DNA of 64,000 nt, taken from the NCBI RefSeq assembly GCF_035582795.1, contig NC_134367.1, positions 106,874,062 to 106,938,061 of the forward strand, written 5' to 3'. Both the position numbers and the translations under genes were made by a program. The notes beneath the pieces are model-generated. The model did not search any database, was not told where the DNA came from, and was given only the letters and a program-made list of their open reading frames with translations. The DNA comes from Mycteria americana. Its lineage: Eukaryota; Chordata; Aves; Ciconiiformes; Ciconiidae. Of the stretch, positions 50,020 to 61,020 are shown piece after piece (position 1 is the first letter of the stretch; each line of letters begins with the position of its first letter).

Positions 50020-50420
50020 TGAAGGCTTTGTACAGTGCAGAACACCTGCGGCTTAACGCGCTGTGCTAGCAAACACCCCGCATGAGTCTGATGCGGTCTG
50101 GCATGTAGGAGCACCGCTGCACAACACCGCTCCAACAACGAGGCCGTACCTTCGCCTTAGGGCCCTCACCTTCACCGCTAAATCCGCTTTATGGAATGGC
50201 ATACCGGCCCAGTAACTGAATGCATCTCACGGGTGTCACTGAAGATGGTTCACCGTGTTGACTGGAAGCCGAACGCACAGATGCCCCCTCCACACCACGC
50301 AGCCTGCGGCTCGCTCCAGCACAGAGCTATCTTTCTTTCTCCTCTGCGCCTGGAGATGTGAGAGCTTGGCCAATCCGAAATACGTGGTTAGATCCGGGCT
50401 TCCATCTGCACTCGTAAAAA
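50020..50420. promoter_or_regulatory. Moderately CpG-rich stretch
   Basis: CpGs are scattered evenly ('cttaacgcgctg', 'gatgcggtc', 'caacaacgaggccgtacctt', 'cgaacgcac') in about 400 bp, more than in the flanks. No LTR ends, TATA box or long coding frame decides its nature. A weak CpG patch or a decayed GC-rich insertion are both possible. Confidence 0.2.
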
Positions 50421-52475
50421 TGTCCTCGCTAACAACCTGAAGCACCTGTGACTTTAGACGTTACTCTAAAAAAGAAATGTTTGCAAACACGCAGACGGAA
50501 TGAATTTGGTAAGAAGTAAAGGTTCCAGAAACTTTTAAAGCCTTTCAGGAAATGTCTCTAAAAGAGATGTCATCTCTTTCCTTATGTTTCTCTGTTGCCT
50601 TTGAGATGGTCACCTTCGGTATTTTATCTCTACATACATCTTTTCTTTTAGAAGGACTCTGGTGTACTAAAATGTGAATTTATTAAAGTGTTAGCTCAGA
50701 AACTGCTCCAAGAAGGAGATAAGGAGAAAGAGCCAAGACATGAAGAAAAACAACCGGTGCTGAAAGATGTAAACCCACAACTATAGGAGGAAATCCACCC
50801 CGGTACCTTATAGCCAATAAAGAAGGTAATTCAGGGCAGAGGACAGGCAAGGAGGCCGTGTAGGCATTTGTGAAGACTAAAAGCTCACACGGGAGGCTGG
50901 AGAGCAGGAGCTGCACATCGCGTGCTCTGGATCTCTGAGTTTGCTCTGACTCTTTTAATGAGCACAACCAACAGGTTCCTCTGACACATACTTCTCTAAA
51001 TCAGTAAAAAAGGCTTATTTTTTTTCCTTTTACTTCCTGGGAATACTATAAAGTGCAATTAATCATGAGCGTACATAAAATGCTTTGAGATCCCCAGAGG
51101 ACACGGGCCACAGAAATGCAAAACGCAGCTGTGACAAAGGCTGCTAGCACTGGGTTGGATCCTGAGATGGTAGGAACTGGTGGGGCTGCGGTCACGCAGA
51201 GGGAGGGAAGAAAAAGGTTTGTCTGTTTTATGTACTGCTGACAAGCATGACACCAGTTATCCTAGGGAGAGCAAATGTACATCACATAGGAAGGCAATAA
51301 AGAATTTCGGCTGCTCGTCAGTGTTCCCTCCAGGTTCCCTCCTCAGCTTTGAAAAATGTAGGAGTCAAATGTTCCCAAACTGATAACGGCTCACCCTGAA
51401 AATTAATTTTCATTACAAACTGAGTCTGCTTAGAAGATGATTTTTGTAGTGAGAAACAGCTATAAAATGCCAACTTTATTTGACCTCTTAAATTCCCAGT
51501 TCACCAACACGTGATTAATAATAAATAATAATTTAATTCATAAAGTACTCTTAAACGGCCACTAAAATGTTTTAATGAATCTTTACCAGGTTGAAACTAC
51601 CTTTGAACAGAAAATATTAAGCAGCTTGAAATAAAATGGAAAAGTAATAAAGTATCAGGCTACATTTTGCTTTTATTTACACTGGTGAAAATACGGATTT
51701 GCACTTCTAATCCACTTTTATGTAAACCTACCATGTTTTTTTCCCCTGTTTTTTTTTCTTGGAAGAAAAAAGTGCTGCAGTTTAGCTGGTTCAGCCAAGT
51801 AAATTCCCATAAAAACCAACTTAGGGATGACAAAAAAATAGGGTTAGGTCTACATTTTTCTGGACACTCGAGAAAGATTTTATGTCTCTGGTGACTTGCA
51901 CCAGTAAATGGGTTTCCAGGAAATAGGGTGGTCTGCTCATTGCCGAGTCTCCGAGCCCCTCTGCCAAAGGGTGTGACACTCTTTGGAGCGACCATGGCTT
52001 CCACTGGAAAAAGTTTTTTAAAATTATACGTTTGGGATTTTCAAAGATCATCCAGCAAATCGCGCATCCAAACTTTTCCATTTCCAAACTGCAAGGTGGC
52101 CCTGAGTTCGTCTTTAAGAAAAGGAGCTGAACTGCTGATATCATGCAACATGCGCTTAGGGTTGAAATGCCTTTTTGTATTAACAGCCATATAGTATAAG
52201 ACCCAGAAACTCCTATGAAATTTCCAAAACAGAGCTCAAAGCTTTTGTTTGCAAATTGCTTAAGATACAGGTTCCTCTTTTGAGGACCTCCATCTGCAGA
52301 TTTCCTTCTGACGAACGTCATTCATTGCTGACGGAGCCCTATTTTCAGATGCAAAAGTATAAAATAGGTCCTCTTCAACTAGCTCTAACTGAAACTATAA
52401 GCTGCAACCTGCCCCAGGCAGAGAGGAACACTGCTTCCAGCTGAGCCAGGAGGTGATTGTAGCTGCACTATTAGA
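50421..52475. other. Unique non-coding sequence
   Basis: A perfect 19-base palindrome-like hairpin (aaagagatg-t-catcttt type, 9-base arms) at 50561-50579. A weak 'aatgctttgagatcccc' MIR-tail resemblance near 51075. The longest open frame of the window, 166 codons minus strand at 51821-52321, has an ATG but no domain, signal or splice context. Confidence 0.5.
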
Positions 52476-52479
52476 TGAG

Positions 52480-52850
52480 GCTGTAACACCCTGTCCTTCT
52501 GCTTGTCCGTGTGTTACAGGCAATGCTGCAAACGCATGGCCACGCTGAGTAATGGCCGGCATGCTGTTCACTGAAAGCTCAAAATCTCCTGCTTTCGAGC
52601 TATCTCAAGGAATGTGCGCATGTGCTTATATAAATAAAGGGGTACTTTTGAAAGTATACCTTAATGCCGAGCGATAGCTTTTACCAAGTTTTTTCTGCGG
52701 TTGCTATGGAGTCTCTGCTGAATTGTACACCGTAGCGTTCGGGTCACTGGAGCTGCTGCCCCACATGGGTCCGTCATCTCAAAGAGCTATTGTATTAAGT
52801 TGGCATCTGTGAATGGCAGAGAGAAATGAGATGAAGATAGATTTATTTCA
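52480..52850. promoter_or_regulatory. Possible regulatory element with TATA-like box and RFX half-site
   Basis: A TATATAAA string lies at 52627-52634, just after 'gaatgtgcgcatgtgc' (an NRF1-like half-site). The RFX X-box half-site GTTGCTATGG is at 52700-52709. The block is repeat-free, with more CpG than its flanks. The individual motifs are weak, and any promoter or enhancer role is inferred. Confidence 0.2.
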
Positions 52851-54535
52851 CTGTGATTTTATTTATCATATTTTCTCGCTGAAGTAGTACCTAAATGGCA
52901 GAACTTTGACTGGAAGGAAATGCAATATCAAAGAACAGAAGTATCGAAATCTAAAAGCAATCCTGCGCTTCTTTATGTTGAGTTCTGCTTCAGTTTGGGA
53001 GCCAAACTGGAATACAGCAATGCAAATCATTAGCAGTACATCTCTCCTAATAATCTTAATTATGAAGCAAAATCTAAAGCTTCCCAAAATCTGGAGGAAA
53101 GTCAGATCAGAGTCTAAATTTCAGGACATAGGTTCCTCCAGTGATATAGTAATATACAATAGAAACACATTCTGTGGGAGGAATAAAAATGTGTCAAACT
53201 CCTGCCTGACATTCAAGATCATGCACTAAGAAGCTAGGTAAAGTCTGTCTTGCCAATATTAAAACCAGAAAAATACGATTTACCTTTGTGTACTCCTCTA
53301 CCATGCCATCTCATCCCTAGAAATTAAGGAGGCAAGGAAAAAGGGGTGAAAGGGATGTTTCTGTGCCCTTCCTCCTTGTTTCAGAAGCTCTGAAAAGCTC
53401 ATAATTTAACCAAATTTGTCTCTAACTGAAATTACTAGCCTTCCTTCCATATTTAGAGAGTTTATGGTTGTTTCTTTAATGTAGTTCCTCTGAGGATCTG
53501 CCAACTTCCTAAGCTCCTTTCCCTTAGACTTCTTTTTCTCCATCTGTAATTATGAATATGTTTATTTTACAAGTGAAACAAAATTCTTAATTGATCTAAG
53601 GAAAGGCAATCTTTTAGGTTAACCAAGTTCTCAGCTGTGCATATAAGAATATTTGTAGATATGTATCAAAACATGAGCATCAACCATCAAGTGCAGGCAA
53701 GATATCATGTAGCTGATGTTGTAGTGAATCCATATTATATTCCTAACTAAGACCATGAGAAACATTCACAATAAAACCACACAGTACAAACACAGAAACT
53801 TAAATCACGCTCATTGAAAAGTTTGCCAAGGTTCATGAATCTTTTGAACCAACCTGGGCCTATTTTGAAACGAACACAAAACATGATTTTGTATTGAAAC
53901 CAGGTGGGACTCAGAGGTTTTTGTTATTTGGGGTTCATTTGGACTTGAAACTTGAAGCTGAAATCAAAGGATGGAACCCAAAGTCATCCAGCTGAAGAAA
54001 ATCTTTCTGATATGACCAATGAGAAATCACAGATTGTTTTTTTTTTTTAAGTGAAGTAATCAAGGCATGTATGCCATTAGACTGTGAATCATACGGTATG
54101 ATTGCACACATGTTTTTGGAGAGTGCTCTGAAGTCAGGCACAGTAGGGGAACATAAGTAGCTGACACATGTCTTATCCATGAAGAGACTCCGTCTGTATC
54201 AGTGAAGGACATATACCCTCCTGTTATCTGCTGGACATAATCAAGACAGCCAAGAGTCTGAAAGTCCAAAATTCTGTATGGCCATCATCAGAGAGAACTA
54301 GAAGCTGTCACTTGTGATAGAGAAACAGAAGGAATAAAGTTTTTTGCTGTCCCTGTGAGATGCTGAGCACTCAGAGCATCCTAAAAGTAGGAGTCACTGG
54401 TGGCCATAAATCTGTAACAATATGATTGTGGGCTTGCACCGAGCTATAGAAGGTACATAAACAAGGAGCCGGTTTTGTCCAGTTGGAGGCCTCTAAACGT
54501 GTAGTCCAGAAGTCTTGACTCTGCTAGAAACGAAG
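52851..54535. other. Unique non-coding sequence
   Basis: A 107-codon plus-strand frame (52906-53229) without domain. No elements recognised. A T-run lies near 54036. Confidence 0.55.
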
Positions 54536-54540
54536 TCCCT

Positions 54541-54637
54541 TTCGTCTCACTTTCTCAGTCTACAAAATAGGTTGCATGATGCAAAGCGATTTTGTAAGGC
54601 ATTTTAAGATCTTTACAAAAAAGCACAGTATAAAAGA
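54541..54637 (+). repeat. MIR-type SINE 3' half
   Basis: 'ctcactttctcagtctacaa', then 'gattttgtaaggcattttaa', then 'gatctttacaaaaaagcaca' and 'gtataaaag' follow the order of the MIR 3' region ('cctcagtttccccatctgtaaaatggg...attgtaaagcgctttgagatctttacagaaaagcgctatataag'). The tRNA head is missing. Confidence 0.6.
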
Positions 54638-54639
54638 TA

Positions 54640-57605
54640 ACATATAGTGTAATATAGTAAAACACCTAAAATATGCAATTCACAGTTGCTAAGGTAAATA
54701 TCACTTAGGTATTCTTCTTTTTGCATAAGAGAAGGAAGATGAACTTATAGGCAAATGTTTTTTGTCCTTGATAGCCAGGTGAGAACAGTAGGGGTTTTTT
54801 TAAAAAGTATGTATGTGAACAACAACCAATTCACAAATCAAACAACATCTTCTGAAGTAGCTTCATTTCTGAAGGCAAACTAGTAGATGAACAAGGAGCT
54901 GACTGAAGAAGATTTGGAGTTTAAAACTACTTCCACCAGAAATTTATGTTTTTTCACCATCTCCTACATTAAACAAGGAGAACTTTAAATATGTCTTTGA
55001 ACAGTAACTGTTGTACATTTTACAAGACAAGAGAAGGCAAGGCCAAATTAAAGCCCACTAAATTTTCAGTACCATGAAACCCTAAAGCGAAGGCTCTGGG
55101 GAGCAGTTCAGTTCACTGCCACAAAAGCAAACACATGAGAGAAAACTCTTTGGATCCTTTTCCTACCACACACAACTAAAAACACATGGATGTGGGAAAG
55201 AATTTGATTGACTTTTAAAAATTTTTAATGACATGATTCTTGTGTTTGTAAAAGGTACTGGATTAAGACATCTCTGGAGATGGCAAGGACCCTGCCAGCC
55301 CAATTTTCCCACGTTGTCTCCTGGGTAGTTTGCAGGTCCGCCTAGCTAGCAGAAGTAAGCCAAATCCATTAAATTCATTTCATAAAAACATTCAAAGAGG
55401 AACCAGGTGACCCATGTTCACCTTCACTTGTCAATCTCTGCAGAGTTTGAAACAGGCTCAAATCAAAGGGTGTCCTTGCCTCTCGGTGTATTTATTTTTT
55501 CTTAGATATTAATTTCTGGATCCAAAGTTCTCAAAAAAGCTATATGTTCGGATCAACAGCTCTGGTTCATGTCCACCTCTTTACACAGTGATCTTACTTG
55601 CTTAAAAGGATGAAAACAAAGAGCTTGCCAATATAAAATGATCAAAGCTGGTGGAACACATTTGTTTCTAATATCATTTGTGAAGGGATTTCATCAGTCT
55701 CCCTCTATAACTAACAGAGATAAGAAGTTAGATAGACTTTGTGCATTTAGATGGAAGTAACCAAATAGAAGTAATTAATAGAGATAACAAGGTTAACTCT
55801 TACTGCATGGAGTCTGGCTTTGTGCTGAGCTGGTACACTAAAGTCAGAGGAATGACTTTGCATTTGCAGTTTTGCAGCTCTTAACATATGTGATCAAAGA
55901 GCTTTTCAATCCAAAAAGTGAATATTAGGGCAGCAGAATTGCATTTTCTCTAAGGGAGGTGACCTACGGGCAGTTTTGGGTTCCTTTATCACACTGTGCC
56001 CTCCTGCCTAACCTGGGATCGCTTGACAAGCAGATAAGGGTGAGAGGATCCCACATAACAGTGATGTTGTGTCTCAACCCTCCCAGTTATCCAAGTACAT
56101 TATCATCAAGCCCCATGTGTCTAAATATCTGAAGTGAGTGCTCACAGGATTCGGCATCTGATTAGCATTAGCAGATGTGTAAGGAACTGAGGAAGCAACA
56201 ACAGCAATTTTCACTTCCACTACTCTGCTCATCTGCCTCTCGAGCTGCTTTCTTATTGTTTCAAGTAGTTTCCATCCCCCCTTCCCCAAGCCATTTCTTT
56301 CCAAACCCTTTTTCTCCCTCCTTCCTTGTACCAGACGGGGAACGGCTATGTGGCTGAGCTCTGCCCGAGGGGCAGGATGTGGCAACAAGCGGCCGGCAGC
56401 AGAGGACAGAAACTTTAAAGGAAAATAAAAAGGTAATCCTGTAAACTGAGTACTGTTTACTGAGCCCTTCTCAGAATCCAGAAGACAAATGAAAAGTGTC
56501 AGCTCAGAAACCTCATTGTTTTAAGCCAGTCTTGTGAAGGCTTGATTAACTTTTTCACATTTGATGTTACCGATGCTGTCAGTGCAACGGTAACGGCTCC
56601 CAGCTGTTCTTGCCACCCGGCTTCCCAAAATGGAGGGTGACTTTGGGGGCAGTGGGTTTTGTGTTTGTTTTCTTTTCAGTAACAACGATTTCCGATGCTC
56701 ACAAACAAGACCAACAGCTCCTCCACGCAACAGGCACGAGTCTTCACTCACACATACTGCGCGGTAATGAGAAGAGGAAAGTTCAGGACAGTGACTCTGT
56801 TTGCTGGACAACAAAAGTACTAACAAACTGGACAAAGAGCACAGAAGGATTAAAAAAAAAGCCTCTGATTCAAAGCAAATATTTTTATTTGAATTTTCAA
56901 ATGAATGTACTTTTACTGCATTCCTTCCCTTCTGGGCTTACTTTCCATAAACATGCTAGTGAATGAACTCTATAAACAAGAATACTTGCTAAAAGCTAAT
57001 TTTAGAGACTGATTTTTCAACTGTTCTCCAAAAGCAAATTCCAAACCAAACTTTAATGTGAATTTTACACTTGGCGATACAATTCGGGCACACTTGGCCT
57101 ACCTAAGACCACTCCTGTTGACCCAGCTACAGCAAGCGCCATCCCCAGCCTCCTCGCCATCCCTGCTCCCTGCCACCGCTGCTGCTAAAGGAAACTCTCC
57201 CGAGCTCCAAGCCCTGGCAGTGCAGCTCGCCTCCCTTTGCTCTCCAGCTCAGCTCTGTGAAGTGATCATGGTTTAAAGAATAATGTGAAACTTACTTATT
57301 ATAGTTTGGCATTTTTTTTTAAACTGAAATGCGTAGGACCAGACCAGAGACTAAAGAAATTCCTAATTAACTATTTAACCTAGCAGATTTGACAGGACAG
57401 TAACTTCTGGCAGAGGAGAAGGGACAAGCAGTCAGGAATGGCCTGGGAGTGGTAATACTTGGCACAGGTCAGCAGCACTTTGTCTAACTTTGTCTAATTG
57501 CATGCTTAGAAATATGAAGTTCTTGGTGAGTTGTATAAGCCATTTCATTGGGGAGCACAGCTAAAACCATCAGACAAACTGTGCAGTACTGCGCAAAATG
57601 AGTTT
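54640..57605. other. Unique non-coding sequence
   Basis: A 104-codon minus-strand frame (56074-56388), overlapping 104- and 118-codon frames at 56521-56966, and a GC-rich 72-codon plus-strand frame starting at GTG (57058-57276) are present. None has a domain. Nothing else recognised. Confidence 0.55.
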
Positions 57606-57610
57606 TTCCC

Positions 57611-57676
57611 TGCTTTCCTGCTTTCCAAATGCACCCAAATGCACCCAAATGCTGCTTTCCAAATGCACCCAAAATG
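57611..57676. repeat. Short nested tandem repeat
   Basis: 'tgctttccaaatgcaccc' occurs at 57619 and 57653 (period 34), and the inner decamer aaatgcaccc recurs within the unit. Confidence 0.9.
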
Positions 57677-58065
57677 TTGGTTTTGCATAGAAACACATGA
57701 AGAATATAAAACATGATAAGAGTAAACGTGAACATAAAAGCATCAGTGCCAGCAGATAAATTGCTATTAATTAGTTGTCTAGCTCTAAAGAAAAGTTGCT
57801 TCAATCACCTCTCATGGATTGTTGCACCAACTGTTCTCCATTTCCACAAGAAGTAGATAAATGGCCAACGGGTGAAAATCTGCACACACCTTACTGTCCC
57901 CAGAGAGTCAAGAAGCAATATATCTTCTGTTCCACTTCAGGCCCATCTCTGATAAGAAGGTTAAAAACGAATCTCCCATAAGGTAGAGAGACATCGAGCA
58001 ATGTAAAAAATACTAAAGCAACACAAGAGGGTTGCAAGGAAACCACAACTGTGAGAAAAATCAGA
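57677..58065. other. Unique non-coding sequence
   Basis: Nothing recognised. Confidence 0.5.
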
Positions 58066-58069
58066 GTTA

Positions 58070-58126
58070 AAGGAAGTGAAATCCCAGCTCTGCTTCTAAC
58101 TCACTGTGTGGTCTTGGGCAAGCCAC
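58070..58126 (+). repeat. MIR-type SINE, 5' part of a split copy
   Basis: 'gtgaaatcccagctctgct' followed by 'tcactgtgtggtcttgggca' and 'agccac' matches the MIR core. It stops abruptly at 58126. The continuation of the same element is found at 58283-58424. Confidence 0.75.
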
Positions 58127-58282
58127 AAAGGGCCATATTTTGAACATCTTACACTAGTAACCAGCTCCTTACAAAGCAGTTCTGCTTAATATTGCAGTCC
58201 ATGAAACTTGCACTTGAACTACGGAAACAGCCTGAACATGGGTTTACTTATGTGAGGACAAGGTTTGCAATCTGCTGCTGGG
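58127..58282. mobile_element. About 155-bp insertion splitting the MIR, probable palindromic mini-element
   Basis: It begins 'gggccatattttgaacatct', carries 'cttacactagtaa' near the left end, and has 'acttatgtgaggacaaggtt' and 'tgcaatctgctg' near the right end. This order resembles old palindromic amniote elements with GGGCC termini and 'ttactcatgtgagtaagg' inner arms. The right terminus is decayed and I see no clear target-site duplication. Because it interrupts the MIR, it must be younger than that insertion. Confidence 0.5.
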
Positions 58283-58424
58283 AGTCTCTTTGCCTCCATC
58301 TATCCATAAAAAGCAGATAAAAGCTCCTACCGCTATGAAAATGGTGTTGCTGGGATTCAGTCTAATTAGTTAATGTTTGCACAGCTCTTGGAAAATGTAA
58401 AGTGCGAAGTAAGTGCTATGCAGC
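58283..58424 (+). repeat. MIR-type SINE, 3' part of a split copy
   Basis: 'agtctctttgcctccatcta', then 'aagctcctaccgctatgaaa', then 'taattagttaatgtttgcac' and 'gtaagtgctatg' follow the MIR 3' half ('cctctctgtgcctcagtttcc...ctcctacctcacaggggtgttgtgaggattaattagttaatgtttg...aagtgctatat'). It joins 58070-58126 when the intervening 155 bases are removed. Confidence 0.75.
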
Positions 58425-59365
58425 TGGAGCAGATGTAGTTTAAACCTAATCTCCCAGCTTTGACTTTGCAGGCTTTTTGAGTAGCTGCAGAGTAGAGCGG
58501 GATGTGTGTGAAAAGAGAATAAAGGACTGTCAGCATCTCCTCTATAGTAGGACTGAAGCCTCTATAAAAGAACACAGCACATGCTATTTTAACTTGCATT
58601 TCTGTTTCCCTGCCATGTTATCAAAAAAGTGGCCTGCCACAAGCCACAGACATTGCTCTACAAATCTTTTAGTGTGCTGGGAAGTCCCAGAGATAGCTGC
58701 ACACCACATCACCATTATTACATAGTGTTGGTCCAACTGCAGTACATTTCACATATTCCAAATCTTTTCCATACATTTGGCACTGTCATACCTTAGTCCC
58801 CTAGATTTTGCTCCACCTTTCTTGTTTCCCTAATACGGTTAATGCTACCCAGCTGTTTGCAGTCAGCTTTAAAAACTATAACTAAATTAGCATTCCTGCT
58901 GAAGCTTATTCCCTGAGTATATATTCTCTACATTACTGATGTTCTCCATGCATTTCTTGACATTCAAGTATGGCTTCACTTTTATTTGCACAGTGTTATG
59001 TTTCAAAAAATAACAGTCATTTGAAAAAAGGAGAGATGGGCCTGGAGAAAAACTCTGGATCCAAACAGTCCCAGGATGCTGGAGAAGTTTACATCCAGGC
59101 TGGATTAGAAATGTGCAAGTAAACCTCATCACTCGTCAGATTCCCTGTCCTTCTGTTAAACTGTGTGTTCTTACAGCGTGTATGCCCTAGTAATGGCAAA
59201 TCAAGACCTTCCCTAAAGATGAATTAGGGGGATAAGTTCAATGACAATTATTTAATACAACAATTACATGTATAAACTCCAGGGTTCAAATTCTGTCATG
59301 TACTGCTTGCACCCCAGCAATGCATTTAGGCGTCTTGAAATGAACCTTGTTTTTCACCTATCCTG
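58425..59365. other. Unique non-coding sequence
   Basis: Nothing recognised. Frames are at most 82 codons. Confidence 0.5.
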
Positions 59366-59375
59366 TGAAAACGAG

Positions 59376-59565
59376 GGTGGGGGGACCCCCTGGAGTTAGT
59401 TACTCATTGCTGGTGCCCTGCGCAAGCTGCAGAGCTCCAGCACCAGGACCACGTGCTGGGGGTGCTCCAGGTGCAGCCCCACGGCCGCCCCGTGCAGTAC
59501 CTGCGCTGCGGCTTTCTCCCCCAGAGACAGGCCAGAGGGGGCCTTTCGGATTTCTTTTCACCCAG
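59376..59565. other. GC-rich exon-like stretch, open on both strands
   Basis: A plus-strand frame (codon phase as at 59408-59410) is open from 59369 to a stop at 59584-59586, with third codon positions almost all G or C between about 59425 and 59515. A splice-donor-like CAG|GTTTGT sits at 59563-59571. The minus strand is also open, ends in TAA near 59400 and has an AG-type acceptor candidate. I recognise no family in either reading. High GC alone could cause both, so this is a weak exon candidate. Confidence 0.13.
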
Positions 59566-60060
59566 GTTTGTCATTAGGCCCCGCTAAGGTGGGATGTTAG
59601 CTTGGGTTGCTGGTTCAGATCTTTCAGGATTGGGTCCTAGAGAAAATACGTGTTTTGGTAGTACCGTGGTATCAGAACGTATGATTTTCCTGGAAAGTGG
59701 CAATTTAAACAACCTCTCAGTATTTAATGTGGCCTTACCTGGACTTCTAAATCCACAAAAAATAAATCATTTTTTATTATTCGTCCTCCACGCAGTCCTT
59801 CTGCCCCTGTAAATATCAGTCTTGTTTGAGCGTGGCTTACAGACATTTATTCAACAGGATTCTTCACCCCTCCTGTGCCTGACTAATGTGAATTTCTTCC
59901 CTTCCTTGTTCAGTATCGTTTGCACAAAACAGATTTCCTCTCCTATTCCGTGTTCAAAACCTCAGCCCGCGGTGAGCATGTTTCCCACCTCCCGCTGCGC
60001 CCCGGGGGGGCAGCGAGGTGAGTCAGCCCCGGGCACTCCGGGGAAGGTCTGAACCCCTCT
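59400..60060. promoter_or_regulatory. GC-rich block with two CpG-dense sub-patches
   Basis: The sub-patches are 59400-59590 ('cccacggccgccccgtgcag') and 59960-60050 ('cgctgcgccccggggggg', 'ccccgggcactccgggg'), separated by ordinary sequence. An AP-1 consensus TGAGTCA lies at about 60018-60024. This could mark a small CpG-island promoter or enhancer. No start site can be fixed. Confidence 0.27.
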
Positions 60061-60560
60061 CCAAGAAACAACAGCTTAATGAAGGGACAGGCAGGAGGGA
60101 ATTAAACATGCATCTGCACAAAACAAACCAGTCCCCAGCAAGCTCCTGCTGGCAGACTGTACACTGGCCTCCGGTTCAGCAGGATATTTAAGCAGAGGCT
60201 AACTAATGATTTCACTGATGGAGAGAGGAGTCCGTGTGTGCCGAGAGCTCACTGCGTGTTGAAATCATTTGTTCAGTCAAGTTTCAAAGGCCGCCTCTGT
60301 CATTTGCAGCATTAAGGGTCGGATTATTAATTTAATGGAGTGGTTGTGCTATGCAAGGAAGTGGAAAAAATCCGCTTCCACCTTGGCCAGAGCAGAAAAG
60401 CCCGGAGCAGCTTTACATGCTTTTTCATCGCTGTTAGCCCCTGCGAGAAGCAGAATCGTGTCCCTGCTGCTCCTCACCCCGAGAAATGTTAGCGTCTGTC
60501 CTGGCATGATCCTCGTCCGCTTTTTGCCAGTAGGAAATCACTGATTGCAGCAAGCCTCTT
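60061..60560. promoter_or_regulatory. Candidate conserved enhancer next to the GC-rich block
   Basis: Repeat-free, balanced composition with a TCF/LEF-type site (TTCAAAG, 60283-60289) and a dense homeodomain string (ATTATTAATTTAATGG, 60323-60338). Such texture is typical of vertebrate developmental enhancers. Conservation is not observable here, so the call is an inference. Confidence 0.22.
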
Positions 60561-60755
60561 GTTTATCCATTGCTGATCCCAGCACAGCCCGCTCTCACAA
60601 GCCGTCAGTGGATCCAATACAAGCATCAGGAGCGCATAGCACTAAATATGCACATTTGGGTTTCACATATTGAATTCCAGGTTTTGTTTGAGGGTCTTCA
60701 AGTGGGGGAAGGGCTGGACAATTATATAGTGTGTGTGTATGTGGGGGGGTTAATA
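60561..60755. other. Unique sequence with short GT/G tract
   Basis: A short alternating gtgtgtgtatgtg stretch ending in seven G at about 60727-60749. Nothing else recognised. Confidence 0.5.
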
Positions 60756-60759
60756 CTAA

Positions 60760-61020
60760 TTTCATAGGAGGGAGATACTTGGAAAGCAATGGTACTGGAA
60801 GAGACCTAATGGACATTAAATTAGATATGAAATTTCCATCTGCTAAAATGGCAAAAAGCCTCATGCAAATATGGGATGCATTTACAGACAATTCATGTCA
60901 CAGGCCAAAAAAAAGGAAACTTTCTTTCTTTAAATGGCAAAGTACCAACAATGGCATAATACCTAGAATGCTACAGTCAGCTCTTGACATTATTGTGTTC
61001 AAAGAGTTCAGAGAAAATTA
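60760..61020. promoter_or_regulatory. Candidate conserved element with POU octamer
   Basis: A perfect octamer ATGCAAAT at 60863-60870, followed by 'gcatttacagacaattcatg' and a Sox-like 'gacattattgtg' near 60987. No repeat signature. Enhancer-like texture only. Confidence 0.2.

Noticed and set aside
49722..50138. 138-codon minus-strand frame
   Set aside because: No domain. It spans the boundary between AT-rich and CpG-richer DNA without splice signals.
51674..51908. Inverted arms 'tatttacactggtga' and 'tgcaccagtaaatg' considered as transposon ends
   Set aside because: The arms match imperfectly and the interior has no family signature. Chance similarity is likely.
51821..52321. 166-codon minus-strand open frame, the longest in the window
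   Set aside because: With stops at about 5-6% of codons, the longest chance frame expected in 64 kb over six frames is near this length. No domain, signal or splice context is visible.
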